Source of the DNA: Candidatus Flexifilum breve
GTDB taxonomy: Bacteria > Chloroflexota > Anaerolineae > Aggregatilineales > Phototrophicaceae
Assembly: GCA_016717205.1 (NCBI GenBank)
Contig: JADKGC010000011.1
Coordinates: 124,001-188,000, forward strand
DNA: 64,000 nucleotides
Reading direction: 5' to 3'
Under the pieces are notes generated by a model. The model searched no databases and had not been told where the DNA came from. It worked only from the letters and a program-made list of their open reading frames with translations. The translations under genes were made by a program, and so were the position numbers. Positions within the stretch are counted from its first letter, which is position 1; every line of letters starts with the position of its first letter. This document shows, piece by piece, positions 24,302-33,808 of this stretch.

Positions 24302-27300
24302 ATGAGCAATAAGAACGATTTTCCCTCGTGGCTCGATGCACCGGATCCGGGTGGCGACGAGAACGACCAGCAACCTGAAAACGATGGCGGCGACCTGCCC
24401 CCGTGGTTGAATCCCCAGGCGAACGCGCCGCAAGCCGACGCTGGCGATGACGGTGGCGATCTCCCGCCGTGGCTGCAAGGGGAAGATCCGCCCGTTGTGT
24501 ACAACTTCGGCGGCGCGGAGCTCTCGGAAGAATACCTCTCCGGCGGCGATCAGCTCATCGACCGGCATGAGAGTGACATCACCTATGATGAGTGGGTGGC
24601 GCAGCAGGCCGAAGACGCCCGCCCCAAGAGCATCGACGAAGAAATCCCTGATCTGATTTCGGACATCCCCGACACCGGCGCGCTGACCGGCGAGTCGACG
24701 GGTGGCACGGGGCAGCTCCCCGAATGGTTCCTCGGCCTCGAAGAACTGGACGAGAGCGAAATCCCTGACTGGTTCAAAGACGCGCAGGAGATCGAGGCCC
24801 CGCCGAGCGGCGCGCCCGGCGATCTCGCGCCGTGGATGATGGATCTCGTACAGACGGAGCCGCCGCCGGAACCCGCGCAGTCGGCCATGCTCGACGACGA
24901 TGTCGAGACGTTCTTCAGCAGTATGGGCAGTGGTTTCCGCTTGGAAGAAGACGAACCGGTCGTGGACTGGTTTGCCGCGACCACGGGCAACGAGCCGACC
25001 ACCACCGAAGAAGATGACTTCTTCGCGCAGTTTGGCGTCAAACCGCCTGCGCCGCCTACCGCGCCCCCGCCCAGTGCCGAACCCGTGCTCGCCGACGATG
25101 ACTGGATCGAGCAATCCGCGCCGCCCACGTCGACGCTGCGCCCCTCCTCCGATTTGCCGGATGAAGAGTTCTACAAACAGTTCATCGAACCGCCCGCCGA
25201 TGACACCGATCTGCCCGACGTGGATGCGTTCGGCGGGGCTGACATTGGTACCGGGTCGCTGCCGCCCATCGATCTCGATGACGAAGACCCCCACCCGGCG
25301 ATGGATTTGCCTGACGATCTGTTCGCCTCGCTGGCGAAAAATCGCGAGGTCGCGGACGTTGAAGACCCAGATGTGAGTTGGTTCCTGAATGTGCCGCAGA
25401 CGGGAAGTTTGCTGGCACCAGACGACGAGATCGCCGCGCCGACGCAGATTCGCCGTCCGTCCGTCGAAGACAGCAGCTCGCTGAGCTGGTTGAACGAACT
25501 TGAAGACATCGTCTCGTCGGCGACCAGCGAACCGGCGGCTGAACCGCCGATGAGCGACTTCCTGACCGATGCGTCCGATGATCCGTGGGCGGCGCTCCGT
25601 CAAAGCGACGCCGCCGAACCTGAATCATCATTGGACGAATTTGATTGGGGCCAGGTGGCGGAGACGCCCGCCGAGCCCGAAGCGCCGTCGATGGACTGGT
25701 TGAACGCCATCGGCGCTGCGCCCGAAGCGCTCACTGATGATGAACCCGCGGACGATCTGCCCGCTTTTACCGTGCCGACCAATCCCCCGCCCGCGCGCCC
25801 CGCCTTGAGCGGACTGCTCCAGCGGGCAGCCGAGCCCGAGCCGGAACCGCTTGACGAGGCGTGGAATACCATTCCCGACTCCCCGGCGGCGGATCTCCAG
25901 TGGGAAGCGGTGCCCGATCCGGACGATTCCGCCCTCGACCCGGTCAGCTACAGCGACGCGCTGCGCGGCTTCACATTGGACGATATCGATTTTGACGCGC
26001 CGCCGACGGACTGGGAGCTACCCGCCGGACTCGGCGCTGAGTCCGGTGTCGAAGAGATCGCGATGGAGGATTTCTTAAGCGGCCTCGACCTCGAAGCCGC
26101 GCCCAACGCGGAAACGCCCGCTGGCGGTGAACTCAGCTTCACCGATATGCTGCGCGACCTGAATCAAGACGCCCCGCGCTTCGAAGAAGAGCCGGAATTC
26201 TCGTTTGCGGCGGAAAACGATGAAACGCATATTTCGGACGACGAGCTATACAGCGGGTGGCTGACCGATGATCTGCTGGCGGACGAGGAAGACGCGCCGC
26301 CCGTTCAACCCGCCGCCGCGACGAGCGCCGAAGATGATTTCTTCGCGCTCATCGAAAAGGGCATCGATCACAACCTAATCCGGGACTCCGGCTATCTCAG
26401 CGACGATCAGCCCGAATTCGAACTGCCGACCTTTGACGCGGTGCCGGAACCAACGGCGTTCGCTGCCGAACCGAGCTTCGAACTGCCGTCGACCGACGAT
26501 TTGCGCCTGCAGTTCGGTGACCTGTCAGATACGCCAAGCGACGATGCGGAATTCGAACTGCCGACGGCTGATGATTACGCTCAGCCGTGGATGGCGGCTG
26601 CCAGCGCTGCCGAGCCGAGCTTTGAACTGCCGTCGACCGACGATTTACGCCTGCAGTTCGGCGATCTGTCGGACACGCCGGGCGACGATGCCGAATTCGA
26701 ACTGCCGACGGCTGAGGATGATGATCAGCCGTGGGGAGCCGCAACGCCCGGTGAAGAACCCGCGTTCGAACTGCCCAACACCGATGAGCTGCGGCAGCGG
26801 TTTGGCGACCTGACGCCCGCCGCGGAGCCGACCTTCGAACAACCCGTCGATGGGGAATTCAGTCGGCAGTTCGGTGAGCCTTCAGATACGCCCATAGAGG
26901 AAGCCGCATTCGAGCTCCCGACCGCGGAAGACTTTGATTTCCTTTCGCTGGACACCGCGGCCACCACTGACGACGACATCGAGCTGCCGGGGACGGGCGA
27001 CCTGAACTTCGACTTCTTCGCCACGTCCGAGCCCGTCGTGGAGCCCACCGCCGATGATTTCGACTTCGAGTCGGTGTTTGCGGAATTGGCTCCCGAACCG
27101 GAACCGTCCGCGCCCGCCGAGCCGGAAAACGACTTTGATTTTCAGGCGGTGTTCGGCGATGTGGGTGAGCCGGGGACGCAGGCCGAATACGCAGTCGTGG
27201 GCGACACGCTGAGCTTTGACGCTGAGGACGAAGTCACCGACGACGAAGCGCTCGAAGCGCCTGTCGCGGAAATCGAGGAAGAAGTCGACGAGTCTGAGGA

Positions 27301-30100
27301 GCTGGCGTACGAACTGCCCTCGTTCGAAGCGCCCGAATTCCAGGTCGACCGGGAGATGGAAGCGCTGGAGGACGAGCCGATCGCCTTCCCGGATTTTGGC
27401 TGGGATCACATCGACGAAGAGACCGACAGCCCGGCGTATCAAGTGGAGCCGCCCGCCGAACTCATGGAAGATGTCAGCGACATTTTCGCCGAGCAGCCGC
27501 CGAACGCCGATGGTTGGGTGCGCCCGGAAGAAGAAGAGCTCATCCGCGAGGAAGTGCTGCCGAACACTGGCGAACTCTTCTCCATGTTTGATGAACTCGA
27601 AGATGCGCCGAACCAACCCACCACCGAAGATGAGTTGTTCGCGGCGGATGTCGATTGGCTGGGCGACGACGCCTATGTCGAGCGCATGCGCGATCTCTCC
27701 ACCAAGAAGACAGACTCGCTGCCCGACTTCGACAGCCTGTTCGGCGCGCCGGAAACGCCCGCGGACGACGATCTGTCGATGTTTGAGCCGGAAGCCGCGC
27801 CCGACTATAACGCCGCCGAATTGTTCGCCTCGTTTGACGCTGTCTCCGCGATGGATGACGTCCCGACCACGCCCCTGCCGAAGACCGGGCCGCTGCCCGT
27901 GTTTGACGCGGTGTCCGCCTTTGAATCGGATGGCGATACTGGGGCACTGGCGTTTGAAATCGATGATATCGATGCCTATCTGCAGTCGCTGGATAGTCCG
28001 GAAGTCAAGCGGCAGACGGGCGATTTCTTCGGGACACAGCAGGATGTTGACCTCGACGAGCTCTTCAACGAGGAACTGATCGAAGACGCCCCGAACACGC
28101 TGCCCAACCCCGATCTCGAAGGCTTAGCCCCGGCCACCGGGTTGGATTGGCTGGGCGCGAATGTCGTCGGTTCGGTGTCGGCGGGTGCGATTGCGCGCCA
28201 GATGGGCGACAGCAAGCCGCCGGAAGAACTGCCAGATCGCTTGAAGCGGCTGCGCCAGCGCGCCGACCAGATTCCCGAAGACGAAGACGCCAACTGGATC
28301 ACCGACTCGCTGGCCTATGTGCTGCCGGGCGTGATCTCCACGCTGACGCCCGCGCCGCTGCGCACCGACGAATTGAATCCGGTCGGGGCGAACACGGTCG
28401 CGCTTACGCCGGAACAAACCGAGCATGTCGGCCTGCTGCGGTCGATGCTGGCGCTCGACATCAAGCCGCAAAAACTCAACGCCATTGAGCTGACCTACGA
28501 TTCGCCGTTCGCGCCGGACATTGCCGATCATCCCGATACCATCGTCCACGAAACGTCGGATGCCGCGCCCGTGGTGCCCGTGCCCGTCGCCCAGCCAAAG
28601 GCGCGTCCGCGTCCCTCGCTGGAACGCTGGTTTGTCGCGCTGATCGTGCTGGCCGCGGTGATTGCTCCGTATTTCATCGGCCAACTGCGCATCGGCGACT
28701 TGCCCCCTGCGGTGTTTGGGGCAGGCAGTCGCGGTGAAGTGGCCTTTGCGCGCGTCGACGCGCTCAACCCCGGCGACCTGCTGCTGATCGGCGCGGAATA
28801 TGGCGCGACGGCGGCGGCGGAACTCGACCTGATGACTGACAGCCTGATCCGCCATGCGCTGCTGCGCGGGGCGCGTCCGGTGATCATCAGCAGCAATCCG
28901 GTCACGCAGCTCCGCGTCAACAACCTGATCGGCTCGATCAACACGGATGCGGACTTCCTCAACCGGATGCGCGCCCGTGACGGTCTGCAAGCCAACCTCG
29001 ACTACTTCGTCGTGCAGTATCTGCCGGGGAGCGTGCTCGGTCTGCGCGCCTTCAGCGGCGACTCGGCGGCCTACGTGCTGACCGATATCACCGGGCAGTC
29101 GACGGGCTTGTACATCAATTCGCTCGACGCCTTCGCGCTCGTGGCGCTGATCGCTGAACGTCCCGAAGATGTGCGCGCCTACGCCGAACAGATCGCGCCG
29201 CTGGTCGGCCAACCACTGATCGCGGCGGTGTCGTACAGCGCCGCGCCGCTCACCGAACCTTACGCGGACTCGCCCGTCACCAGTGGTTCGCCCATCGCGG
29301 GTTTGCTCGTCGGCTATGGCGATGCCTACACCTACAGCGGCCTGCTCGCCTCGGTCATCCCGGTGGAGCGCAGCCGCATTCCGGATTTGCCCACGCCTCA
29401 GCCGACGCCTGTGCAGCCGGAAGCCACGCCCGTTGCCCCGGTCGCCGCGGAAGCGACGCCGGAAGCGACCGGCGAGGTGACGCCCGAAGACACGACCGCC
29501 GGGGAAACGCCCGCGGCGGCTGAGGTATTCGCGACGGTGTCGTCGAGCGGGAATGTACGCGTGCGCGGCGGCCCCGGCACGGATTTCGACATCGTCGATA
29601 ATCTGGCGAACGGGACGCGCGTGCAGGTGCTCGGCTACAACGACACGGGCGACTGGGTCAACGTGCGCTTGGACGACGGCGTCGAAGGCTGGATTTCGCT
29701 CTCGCTGCTGGAAATCACCACGCCGAAACGCGCGCCCAAACCCCCGGTGATCAGCAAGCGCACCGTGAGCAAGCCCGTCCAGCAGGACGACCCGACGCCG
29801 GAAGTCACCGCGCCGGAAGCGTCTCCGACGCGTACGCCGCGCCCGACGCGCACCCCACGTCCCACCCTGCAGCCGACTGCCGAACCGACGGCTGAAGTCA
29901 CCGCGGAAGCGACCGTGGAAGCAACAGCGGAGGCGACCGCGGAAGCCGCCTTCGTCTACACCCCGCCACCCACGCTCGCCGCCCGCGATGCGCGCTGGTA
30001 TTCGCAAACGCTCGGCACGCTGGCCATTGCGACATTGATCGCAGTTGGAGCGGTCTTTAACGTGATCCGCGCCCTGTTCCAGAGGAGACGCAGCCGCTAA
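24302..30100 (+). CDS. Giant acidic scaffold protein with Trp motifs, membrane helix and SH3b domain
   Basis: 1932 residues. The first ~1430 are disordered and strongly acidic (Asp/Glu/Pro), and include at least ten short motifs of the type [hydrophobic]-P/D-x-W-[LFM]: FPSWL, two LPPWL, LPEWF, IPDWF, LAPWM, VDWFA, LSWLN, MDWLN, LDWLG. A 48-residue unit is tandemly repeated near residue 720-840. A membrane helix follows (RWFVALIVLAAVIAPYFIG, about 1442). A soluble alpha/beta domain comes next (GDLLLIGAEYGATAAAELDLM...), then a Thr/Pro linker, an SH3b-like domain (GNVRVRGGPGTDFDIVDNLANGTRVQVLG...), another TP/EA linker and a C-terminal helix. The topology suggests a cytoplasmic scaffold tied to an extracytoplasmic wall-binding part. 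Central member of the operon. Confidence 0.78.
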   Translation: MSNKNDFPSWLDAPDPGGDENDQQPENDGGDLPPWLNPQANAPQADAGDDGGDLPPWLQGEDPPVVYNFGGAELSEEYLSGGDQLIDRHESDITYDEWVAQQAEDARPKSIDEEIPDLISDIPDTGALTGESTGGTGQLPEWFLGLEELDESEIPDWFKDAQEIEAPPSGAPGDLAPWMMDLVQTEPPPEPAQSAMLDDDVETFFSSMGSGFRLEEDEPVVDWFAATTGNEPTTTEEDDFFAQFGVKPPAPPTAPPPSAEPVLADDDWIEQSAPPTSTLRPSSDLPDEEFYKQFIEPPADDTDLPDVDAFGGADIGTGSLPPIDLDDEDPHPAMDLPDDLFASLAKNREVADVEDPDVSWFLNVPQTGSLLAPDDEIAAPTQIRRPSVEDSSSLSWLNELEDIVSSATSEPAAEPPMSDFLTDASDDPWAALRQSDAAEPESSLDEFDWGQVAETPAEPEAPSMDWLNAIGAAPEALTDDEPADDLPAFTVPTNPPPARPALSGLLQRAAEPEPEPLDEAWNTIPDSPAADLQWEAVPDPDDSALDPVSYSDALRGFTLDDIDFDAPPTDWELPAGLGAESGVEEIAMEDFLSGLDLEAAPNAETPAGGELSFTDMLRDLNQDAPRFEEEPEFSFAAENDETHISDDELYSGWLTDDLLADEEDAPPVQPAAATSAEDDFFALIEKGIDHNLIRDSGYLSDDQPEFELPTFDAVPEPTAFAAEPSFELPSTDDLRLQFGDLSDTPSDDAEFELPTADDYAQPWMAAASAAEPSFELPSTDDLRLQFGDLSDTPGDDAEFELPTAEDDDQPWGAATPGEEPAFELPNTDELRQRFGDLTPAAEPTFEQPVDGEFSRQFGEPSDTPIEEAAFELPTAEDFDFLSLDTAATTDDDIELPGTGDLNFDFFATSEPVVEPTADDFDFESVFAELAPEPEPSAPAEPENDFDFQAVFGDVGEPGTQAEYAVVGDTLSFDAEDEVTDDEALEAPVAEIEEEVDESEELAYELPSFEAPEFQVDREMEALEDEPIAFPDFGWDHIDEETDSPAYQVEPPAELMEDVSDIFAEQPPNADGWVRPEEEELIREEVLPNTGELFSMFDELEDAPNQPTTEDELFAADVDWLGDDAYVERMRDLSTKKTDSLPDFDSLFGAPETPADDDLSMFEPEAAPDYNAAELFASFDAVSAMDDVPTTPLPKTGPLPVFDAVSAFESDGDTGALAFEIDDIDAYLQSLDSPEVKRQTGDFFGTQQDVDLDELFNEELIEDAPNTLPNPDLEGLAPATGLDWLGANVVGSVSAGAIARQMGDSKPPEELPDRLKRLRQRADQIPEDEDANWITDSLAYVLPGVISTLTPAPLRTDELNPVGANTVALTPEQTEHVGLLRSMLALDIKPQKLNAIELTYDSPFAPDIADHPDTIVHETSDAAPVVPVPVAQPKARPRPSLERWFVALIVLAAVIAPYFIGQLRIGDLPPAVFGAGSRGEVAFARVDALNPGDLLLIGAEYGATAAAELDLMTDSLIRHALLRGARPVIISSNPVTQLRVNNLIGSINTDADFLNRMRARDGLQANLDYFVVQYLPGSVLGLRAFSGDSAAYVLTDITGQSTGLYINSLDAFALVALIAERPEDVRAYAEQIAPLVGQPLIAAVSYSAAPLTEPYADSPVTSGSPIAGLLVGYGDAYTYSGLLASVIPVERSRIPDLPTPQPTPVQPEATPVAPVAAEATPEATGEVTPEDTTAGETPAAAEVFATVSSSGNVRVRGGPGTDFDIVDNLANGTRVQVLGYNDTGDWVNVRLDDGVEGWISLSLLEITTPKRAPKPPVISKRTVSKPVQQDDPTPEVTAPEASPTRTPRPTRTPRPTLQPTAEPTAEVTAEATVEATAEATAEAAFVYTPPPTLAARDARWYSQTLGTLAIATLIAVGAVFNVIRALFQRRRSR
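26465..26821 (+). repeat. 144-bp tandem repeat within the scaffold gene
   Basis: Three copies of a 144-nt (48-codon) unit start at 26465, 26609 and 26753, encoding AEPSFELPSTDDLRLQFGDL and then a FELPTADD-type block ending in QPW. The third is truncated and a fourth partial copy begins at 26822. The first two copies are close at DNA level, implying recent duplication. Confidence 0.75.
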
Positions 30101-30102
30101 CT

Positions 30103-30735
30103 ATGGATCAACTAGGCTTATGGGTTGGTTTTATCCTAACGCTGATGGTGTTCAGCTATCTGCTGGGCGACAACGTGCTTTACCGCTTGGCCGTGTATGT
30201 GTTCGTCGGTCTGTCGGCGGGCTTTGTCACGATTGTCACCCTCGATAGCGTGCTGCTCCCGTGGTTTCGGGACGCGCTCAGCGCGGGTTCGACCAGCAAC
30301 CTGATTCTCGGCATCATCCCGTTGGTTCTGGGCGCTTTCCTGCTCCTGCGCATGACCAAACGCTTCAACGCGCTCGGCACGCTGGCCCTCGCCCTGATCA
30401 TCGGTGTGGGGGCGGCGGTGGCGCTGGTCGGCGCGATCAGCGGGACGCTCGTCCCACTGGCCAATACGACGGCGGGGGCGCCGGGCAGCGACGCGCTGAA
30501 CGGTTTCATCCTCGTCATTGGGGTCGTTTCGACCCTAGTCTACTTCCAATATTTGGCTCGGCGCGTTCCGGGCGGCGCAATTCGCCGCGGGGCGTTCGTG
30601 CGGACGGTAGGCGCGGTCGGTCAGGGATTCATCGCCGTGACGTTAGGCGCATTGTATGGCGGCGCGATCCTGACCGGGTTAGTGATCTTTAGCGAACGCA
30701 TCGCCTTTCTTATCGGACGCATCGGCGGAGGCTAG
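30103..30735 (+). CDS. Multi-pass membrane protein of the envelope operon, 210 residues
   Basis: About seven hydrophobic segments starting WVGFILTLMVFSYLLGDNVLYRLAVYVFVGLSAGFVTIVTL, with GDNVLYR and RRVPGGAIRRGAFVRTVG as polar connectors. No family recognised; topology parallels the 203-residue protein at 23682. The ATG is 2 nt after the scaffold stop and the next gene begins 5 nt after its own stop, so it belongs to the same transcript and presumably the same membrane complex. Confidence 0.75.
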   Translation: MDQLGLWVGFILTLMVFSYLLGDNVLYRLAVYVFVGLSAGFVTIVTLDSVLLPWFRDALSAGSTSNLILGIIPLVLGAFLLLRMTKRFNALGTLALALIIGVGAAVALVGAISGTLVPLANTTAGAPGSDALNGFILVIGVVSTLVYFQYLARRVPGGAIRRGAFVRTVGAVGQGFIAVTLGALYGGAILTGLVIFSERIAFLIGRIGGG

Positions 30736-30740
30736 GCAGC

Positions 30741-32729
30741 ATGTCCATCAGCCGTTCCACATCCATACTGGCAGTAGATTTTGGCAATGTGAATACCCGC
30801 GCCATCTTGATCGATCTGGTCGATGGCGTGTATACCCTCGTCGCGCAGGCGCAGGAACAAACTACGGCGGGCTTCCCGCACGGTGATGTCGGCGTGGGCT
30901 TTGTGCGCGTGCTGACGCAGCTCAGCGTGAGCACCGGGCGGCGGCTCATCTCCCCGGATGGCCGCGTGATTTCGCCCGAAGAAACCGACCGCACCGGCGT
31001 CGATCTCTTTTTGGCGACGGCGAGCATCGGGCGGCCGCTGCGCACGATTTTGCTCGGTCTGGTCGGCGAAATGAGCATCGCCAGCGGCAAACGCGCCGCC
31101 GCGGGCACCTACGTCGACATTGTGGAGACGATCAACCTTGGCGAAAACCGCTCGCTGGAAGACCAGCTCAACGCCATCACGCTGGCGCGTCCGGATCTGA
31201 TCTTCATCACCGGGGGCACGGAAGGCGGCGCGGAAGGCCCAGTGCTCGAACTGGTGCAGATGGCGCGCACCGCCATTCGTTTGCTGCCCAAAAATGTCAA
31301 ACCGATTGTGTTATATGCGGGTAATAGTGCCGTTATTCCGCAAATCCACGAATTATTTGACACGCAAACTGGTCTTTTAATTGCCGATAATGTACGCCCT
31401 ACGCCGGAACGCGAAGCGCTGGAATCGGCGCAGAAGGCGCTGGCGCAAGCCTACAATAACTTTACGGAAAAGCGCGGCCTCGGCTTTGACGTGATCGCCG
31501 AGATGAGCGCGATTGGCGTGGTGCCGACGGCGCAAAGCTACCAGACGATCATCGATTATCTGGGGCGCACGACCCGCGGCAGCGTGCTGGCGGTCGATGT
31601 GGGCAGCGCGGTCAGCACCGTGTCCGCGTCGGTCAAACGCTTCACCGCGACCAGCATCCGCACCGATATCGGCCTGGGGCACAGCGCGAACAATATTCTG
31701 TACGGCGTCTCGCTCCCGTCGGTGCGCGATTGGCTGCCCTTTGCTGCGACCGACGCCGAAATCACCGCCTATGCGATGAACAAAGCCCTGCGCCCGGCCA
31801 GCGTGCCGGAAACCGTGCGCGAACTCTACCTCGAACATGCGCTGCTGCGCGCCGCGCTGCGGACGCTGGTGCGCGATGCGCGCCCCACGTGGACGCCGGA
31901 CTCCGCGCCGGATAAGGCCGACGCACCGCTGCCGTATTTCGAACGCATCATCGGGGCAGGCGCGGCGCTCACCGGGACGGGACAACCACTCCTGACCGCT
32001 ATGCTGCTGCTCGACTCGTTCCAGCCTGTCGGCGTGACGCGCTTGCAAGCCGACCGCCACGCGCTGATCCCGGCGTTGGGCGCGCTGGCCTACATCATCC
32101 CGGAGGCGGTGGTGCAGGTGCTGGATGGCCGCAACCTCGAAGATCTGGGCATCTGCATCAGCCTGAGCGGCAACCCGCGCAAGGGGCGTGCCGCCTGCCG
32201 CGTGCGTGTCACCGATGAGCGCGGCGAAGTCAGCACGTATAATGTGATGGGCGGCACGATTTTCAGCATTCCGCTGCCGCTGGGCGTTGCCGCGAACGTG
32301 CAGGTGAGCGCGTCGGGCGGCGTGAGCATCAACGGCAAGCGGCGGCTCAAAATTGATGTGATCGGCGGCACCGCGGGCGTGATCATCGATGCGCGCGGGC
32401 GCGTGCTGCCGCTGGAACGGTCGCCGCGTGGCTTGGCGGGTCAGCTCCCGGCGTGGTACGAGCAAGCAACGGGGATCAAACATGACATCCCGGACGATTG
32501 GCTCGCCGCGCCCGAGGCGCCCAAAGCGGAAGCCCAGGCCCAGAAACGGCAGGAACGCCGCAAGAAGCGGCAGACGGCGACCGAAGATGAGCCGATCTTC
32601 AGTGTGACGGGCGACCCGAAGGCGGAGCCCAAGAAACGCGGACGACCGCGTAAGGCCACGCAGGCAGAGGCGCCCGCTCCCACTCCGAAGGAAGAAGAGG
32701 TCGATGACTTACGCGATTTACTTTCCTAG
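30741..32729 (+). CDS. GlmL/MutL-like ASKHA protein with AT-hook-like tail
   Basis: 662 residues. ILAVDFGNVNTRAILIDL (phosphate-1), TGGTEGGAEGPVLELVQMAR, VLAVDVGSAVSTVSASV (phosphate-2) and GAGAALTGTG reproduce the layout of the glutamate mutase L family, an actin-like ATPase (ASKHA) fold. True GlmL repairs the B12 enzyme glutamate mutase, but no mutase subunits are in the window and family members in this operon context are better treated as uncharacterised. The last ~80 residues are charged and contain KKRGRPRK, a canonical AT-hook core, then EEEVDDLRDLLS. It overlaps the next gene by 26 nt. Confidence 0.8.
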   Translation: MSISRSTSILAVDFGNVNTRAILIDLVDGVYTLVAQAQEQTTAGFPHGDVGVGFVRVLTQLSVSTGRRLISPDGRVISPEETDRTGVDLFLATASIGRPLRTILLGLVGEMSIASGKRAAAGTYVDIVETINLGENRSLEDQLNAITLARPDLIFITGGTEGGAEGPVLELVQMARTAIRLLPKNVKPIVLYAGNSAVIPQIHELFDTQTGLLIADNVRPTPEREALESAQKALAQAYNNFTEKRGLGFDVIAEMSAIGVVPTAQSYQTIIDYLGRTTRGSVLAVDVGSAVSTVSASVKRFTATSIRTDIGLGHSANNILYGVSLPSVRDWLPFAATDAEITAYAMNKALRPASVPETVRELYLEHALLRAALRTLVRDARPTWTPDSAPDKADAPLPYFERIIGAGAALTGTGQPLLTAMLLLDSFQPVGVTRLQADRHALIPALGALAYIIPEAVVQVLDGRNLEDLGICISLSGNPRKGRAACRVRVTDERGEVSTYNVMGGTIFSIPLPLGVAANVQVSASGGVSINGKRRLKIDVIGGTAGVIIDARGRVLPLERSPRGLAGQLPAWYEQATGIKHDIPDDWLAAPEAPKAEAQAQKRQERRKKRQTATEDEPIFSVTGDPKAEPKKRGRPRKATQAEAPAPTPKEEEVDDLRDLLS

Positions 32730-33768
32730 TCACCGCCATATGCTCGCGAGCGCCCAACTGCGCCGCGAACGCACCCTGCCCGACCTGAGCGTGCGCGTCG
32801 AAGTGGGTAACATGACGCGCGTCAGCTTGTCGGATGTTGTGCTGCGCGGGATTCAACCGGCGCCGTTTGCGGTGATTGACGCGGCGCGCTTCTTTGGGCT
32901 GCGCCGTCCGGAGCAGCTGCCCGACCTGATGGAAGCGCGGCAGGGCGACCGCATCGAAGAGGGGCAAACGCTGGCGATCAAGGCGCGCGGCAAACGGCTC
33001 CTCGCCCCGATCAGCGGGACGATCATGTTTGTCGGCGATGGCAAGATCATCTTACAGCAAACACAGGGCGTCGTCGAAGTCGAAGCGGGCATGAACGGCA
33101 TGGTGGTCGAGGTGGTGCAGGGGCGCAGCGTGACGGTCGAGGCGTATGGCGGCGTGCTGCAAGGCCTGTGGGGCAACAACCGCCGCGCCGTGGGCACGCT
33201 GAGCATGGAACCGCGCGAAGGCGTCGAGAAGATTCGCGCTGATGCGATGGATACGGAACTGCGCGGCGCGATCATCGTCACGCGGCAGCCTGTGCGCCAG
33301 AGCACGATCGACGTGATGGAACAGCAGGGCTTTCGCGGGTTGATCGCCCCGAGCATGGAACCCGACCTGATCGACGCGGTGCTGAAACTCCAGCGTCCGG
33401 TGCTGCTCACCGAAGGCTTCGGCTCGATGCGCATGAACACCACGACGATCAATTTCCTGATTGATATGCAGGGCAAACAGGCGACGTTGGACGCCGTACT
33501 GCCCGCGGCGCTCGAGCCGCGCATCCCCGAAGTGGTGATCAACGTGCCGCTCACGGGGAACAACCGTCCCAACCCACCCAATACGATGCAGCCGCTGCGG
33601 CGGGGCGACAATGTGCGCTTACGCTCCGGCGTTACGGGGAAAATCAGCGATTTGCCAAAAACCCCTATCCTGTTGGACAATGGATTGCGTATGATGTGCG
33701 CTCAGGTCGAACTGGCGGGTGGTGAAAAGGTCACTGTACCACTGGCGAATATCGACTATTTAGGCTAA
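32704..33768 (+). CDS. Uncharacterised barrel-domain protein of the envelope operon, 354 residues
   Basis: Soluble, beta-rich. The central part ARQGDRIEEGQTLAIKARGKRLLAPISGTIMFVGDGKIILQQ reads like a lipoyl/RnfC-type hammerhead (G-D-x-I..G..L..K....L.APISGTI), and GLWGNNRRAVGTL follows. The C-terminal RLRSGVTGKISDLPKTPILLDNGLRMMCAQVEL resembles a KOW/SH3-like barrel. There is no lysine in the biotinyl position that I can identify. Starts inside the preceding ASKHA gene (26-nt overlap), implying tight coupling and probably direct partnership. Confidence 0.72.
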   Translation: MTYAIYFPSHRHMLASAQLRRERTLPDLSVRVEVGNMTRVSLSDVVLRGIQPAPFAVIDAARFFGLRRPEQLPDLMEARQGDRIEEGQTLAIKARGKRLLAPISGTIMFVGDGKIILQQTQGVVEVEAGMNGMVVEVVQGRSVTVEAYGGVLQGLWGNNRRAVGTLSMEPREGVEKIRADAMDTELRGAIIVTRQPVRQSTIDVMEQQGFRGLIAPSMEPDLIDAVLKLQRPVLLTEGFGSMRMNTTTINFLIDMQGKQATLDAVLPAALEPRIPEVVINVPLTGNNRPNPPNTMQPLRRGDNVRLRSGVTGKISDLPKTPILLDNGLRMMCAQVELAGGEKVTVPLANIDYLG

Positions 33769-33808
33769 TAATTTACCAAAGCTGTTACCCGCTGCGGGAA
33801 GGGGGAAC

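Noticed and set aside
28124..30007. 627-residue minus-strand ORF opposite the scaffold gene
   Set aside because: Arg/Gly/His-rich antisense shadow; the plus-strand frame has a membrane helix and an SH3b domain and sits in an operon.
31377..32483. Minus-strand ORF opposite the ASKHA gene
   Set aside because: Arg/His/Gln-rich shadow without motifs.
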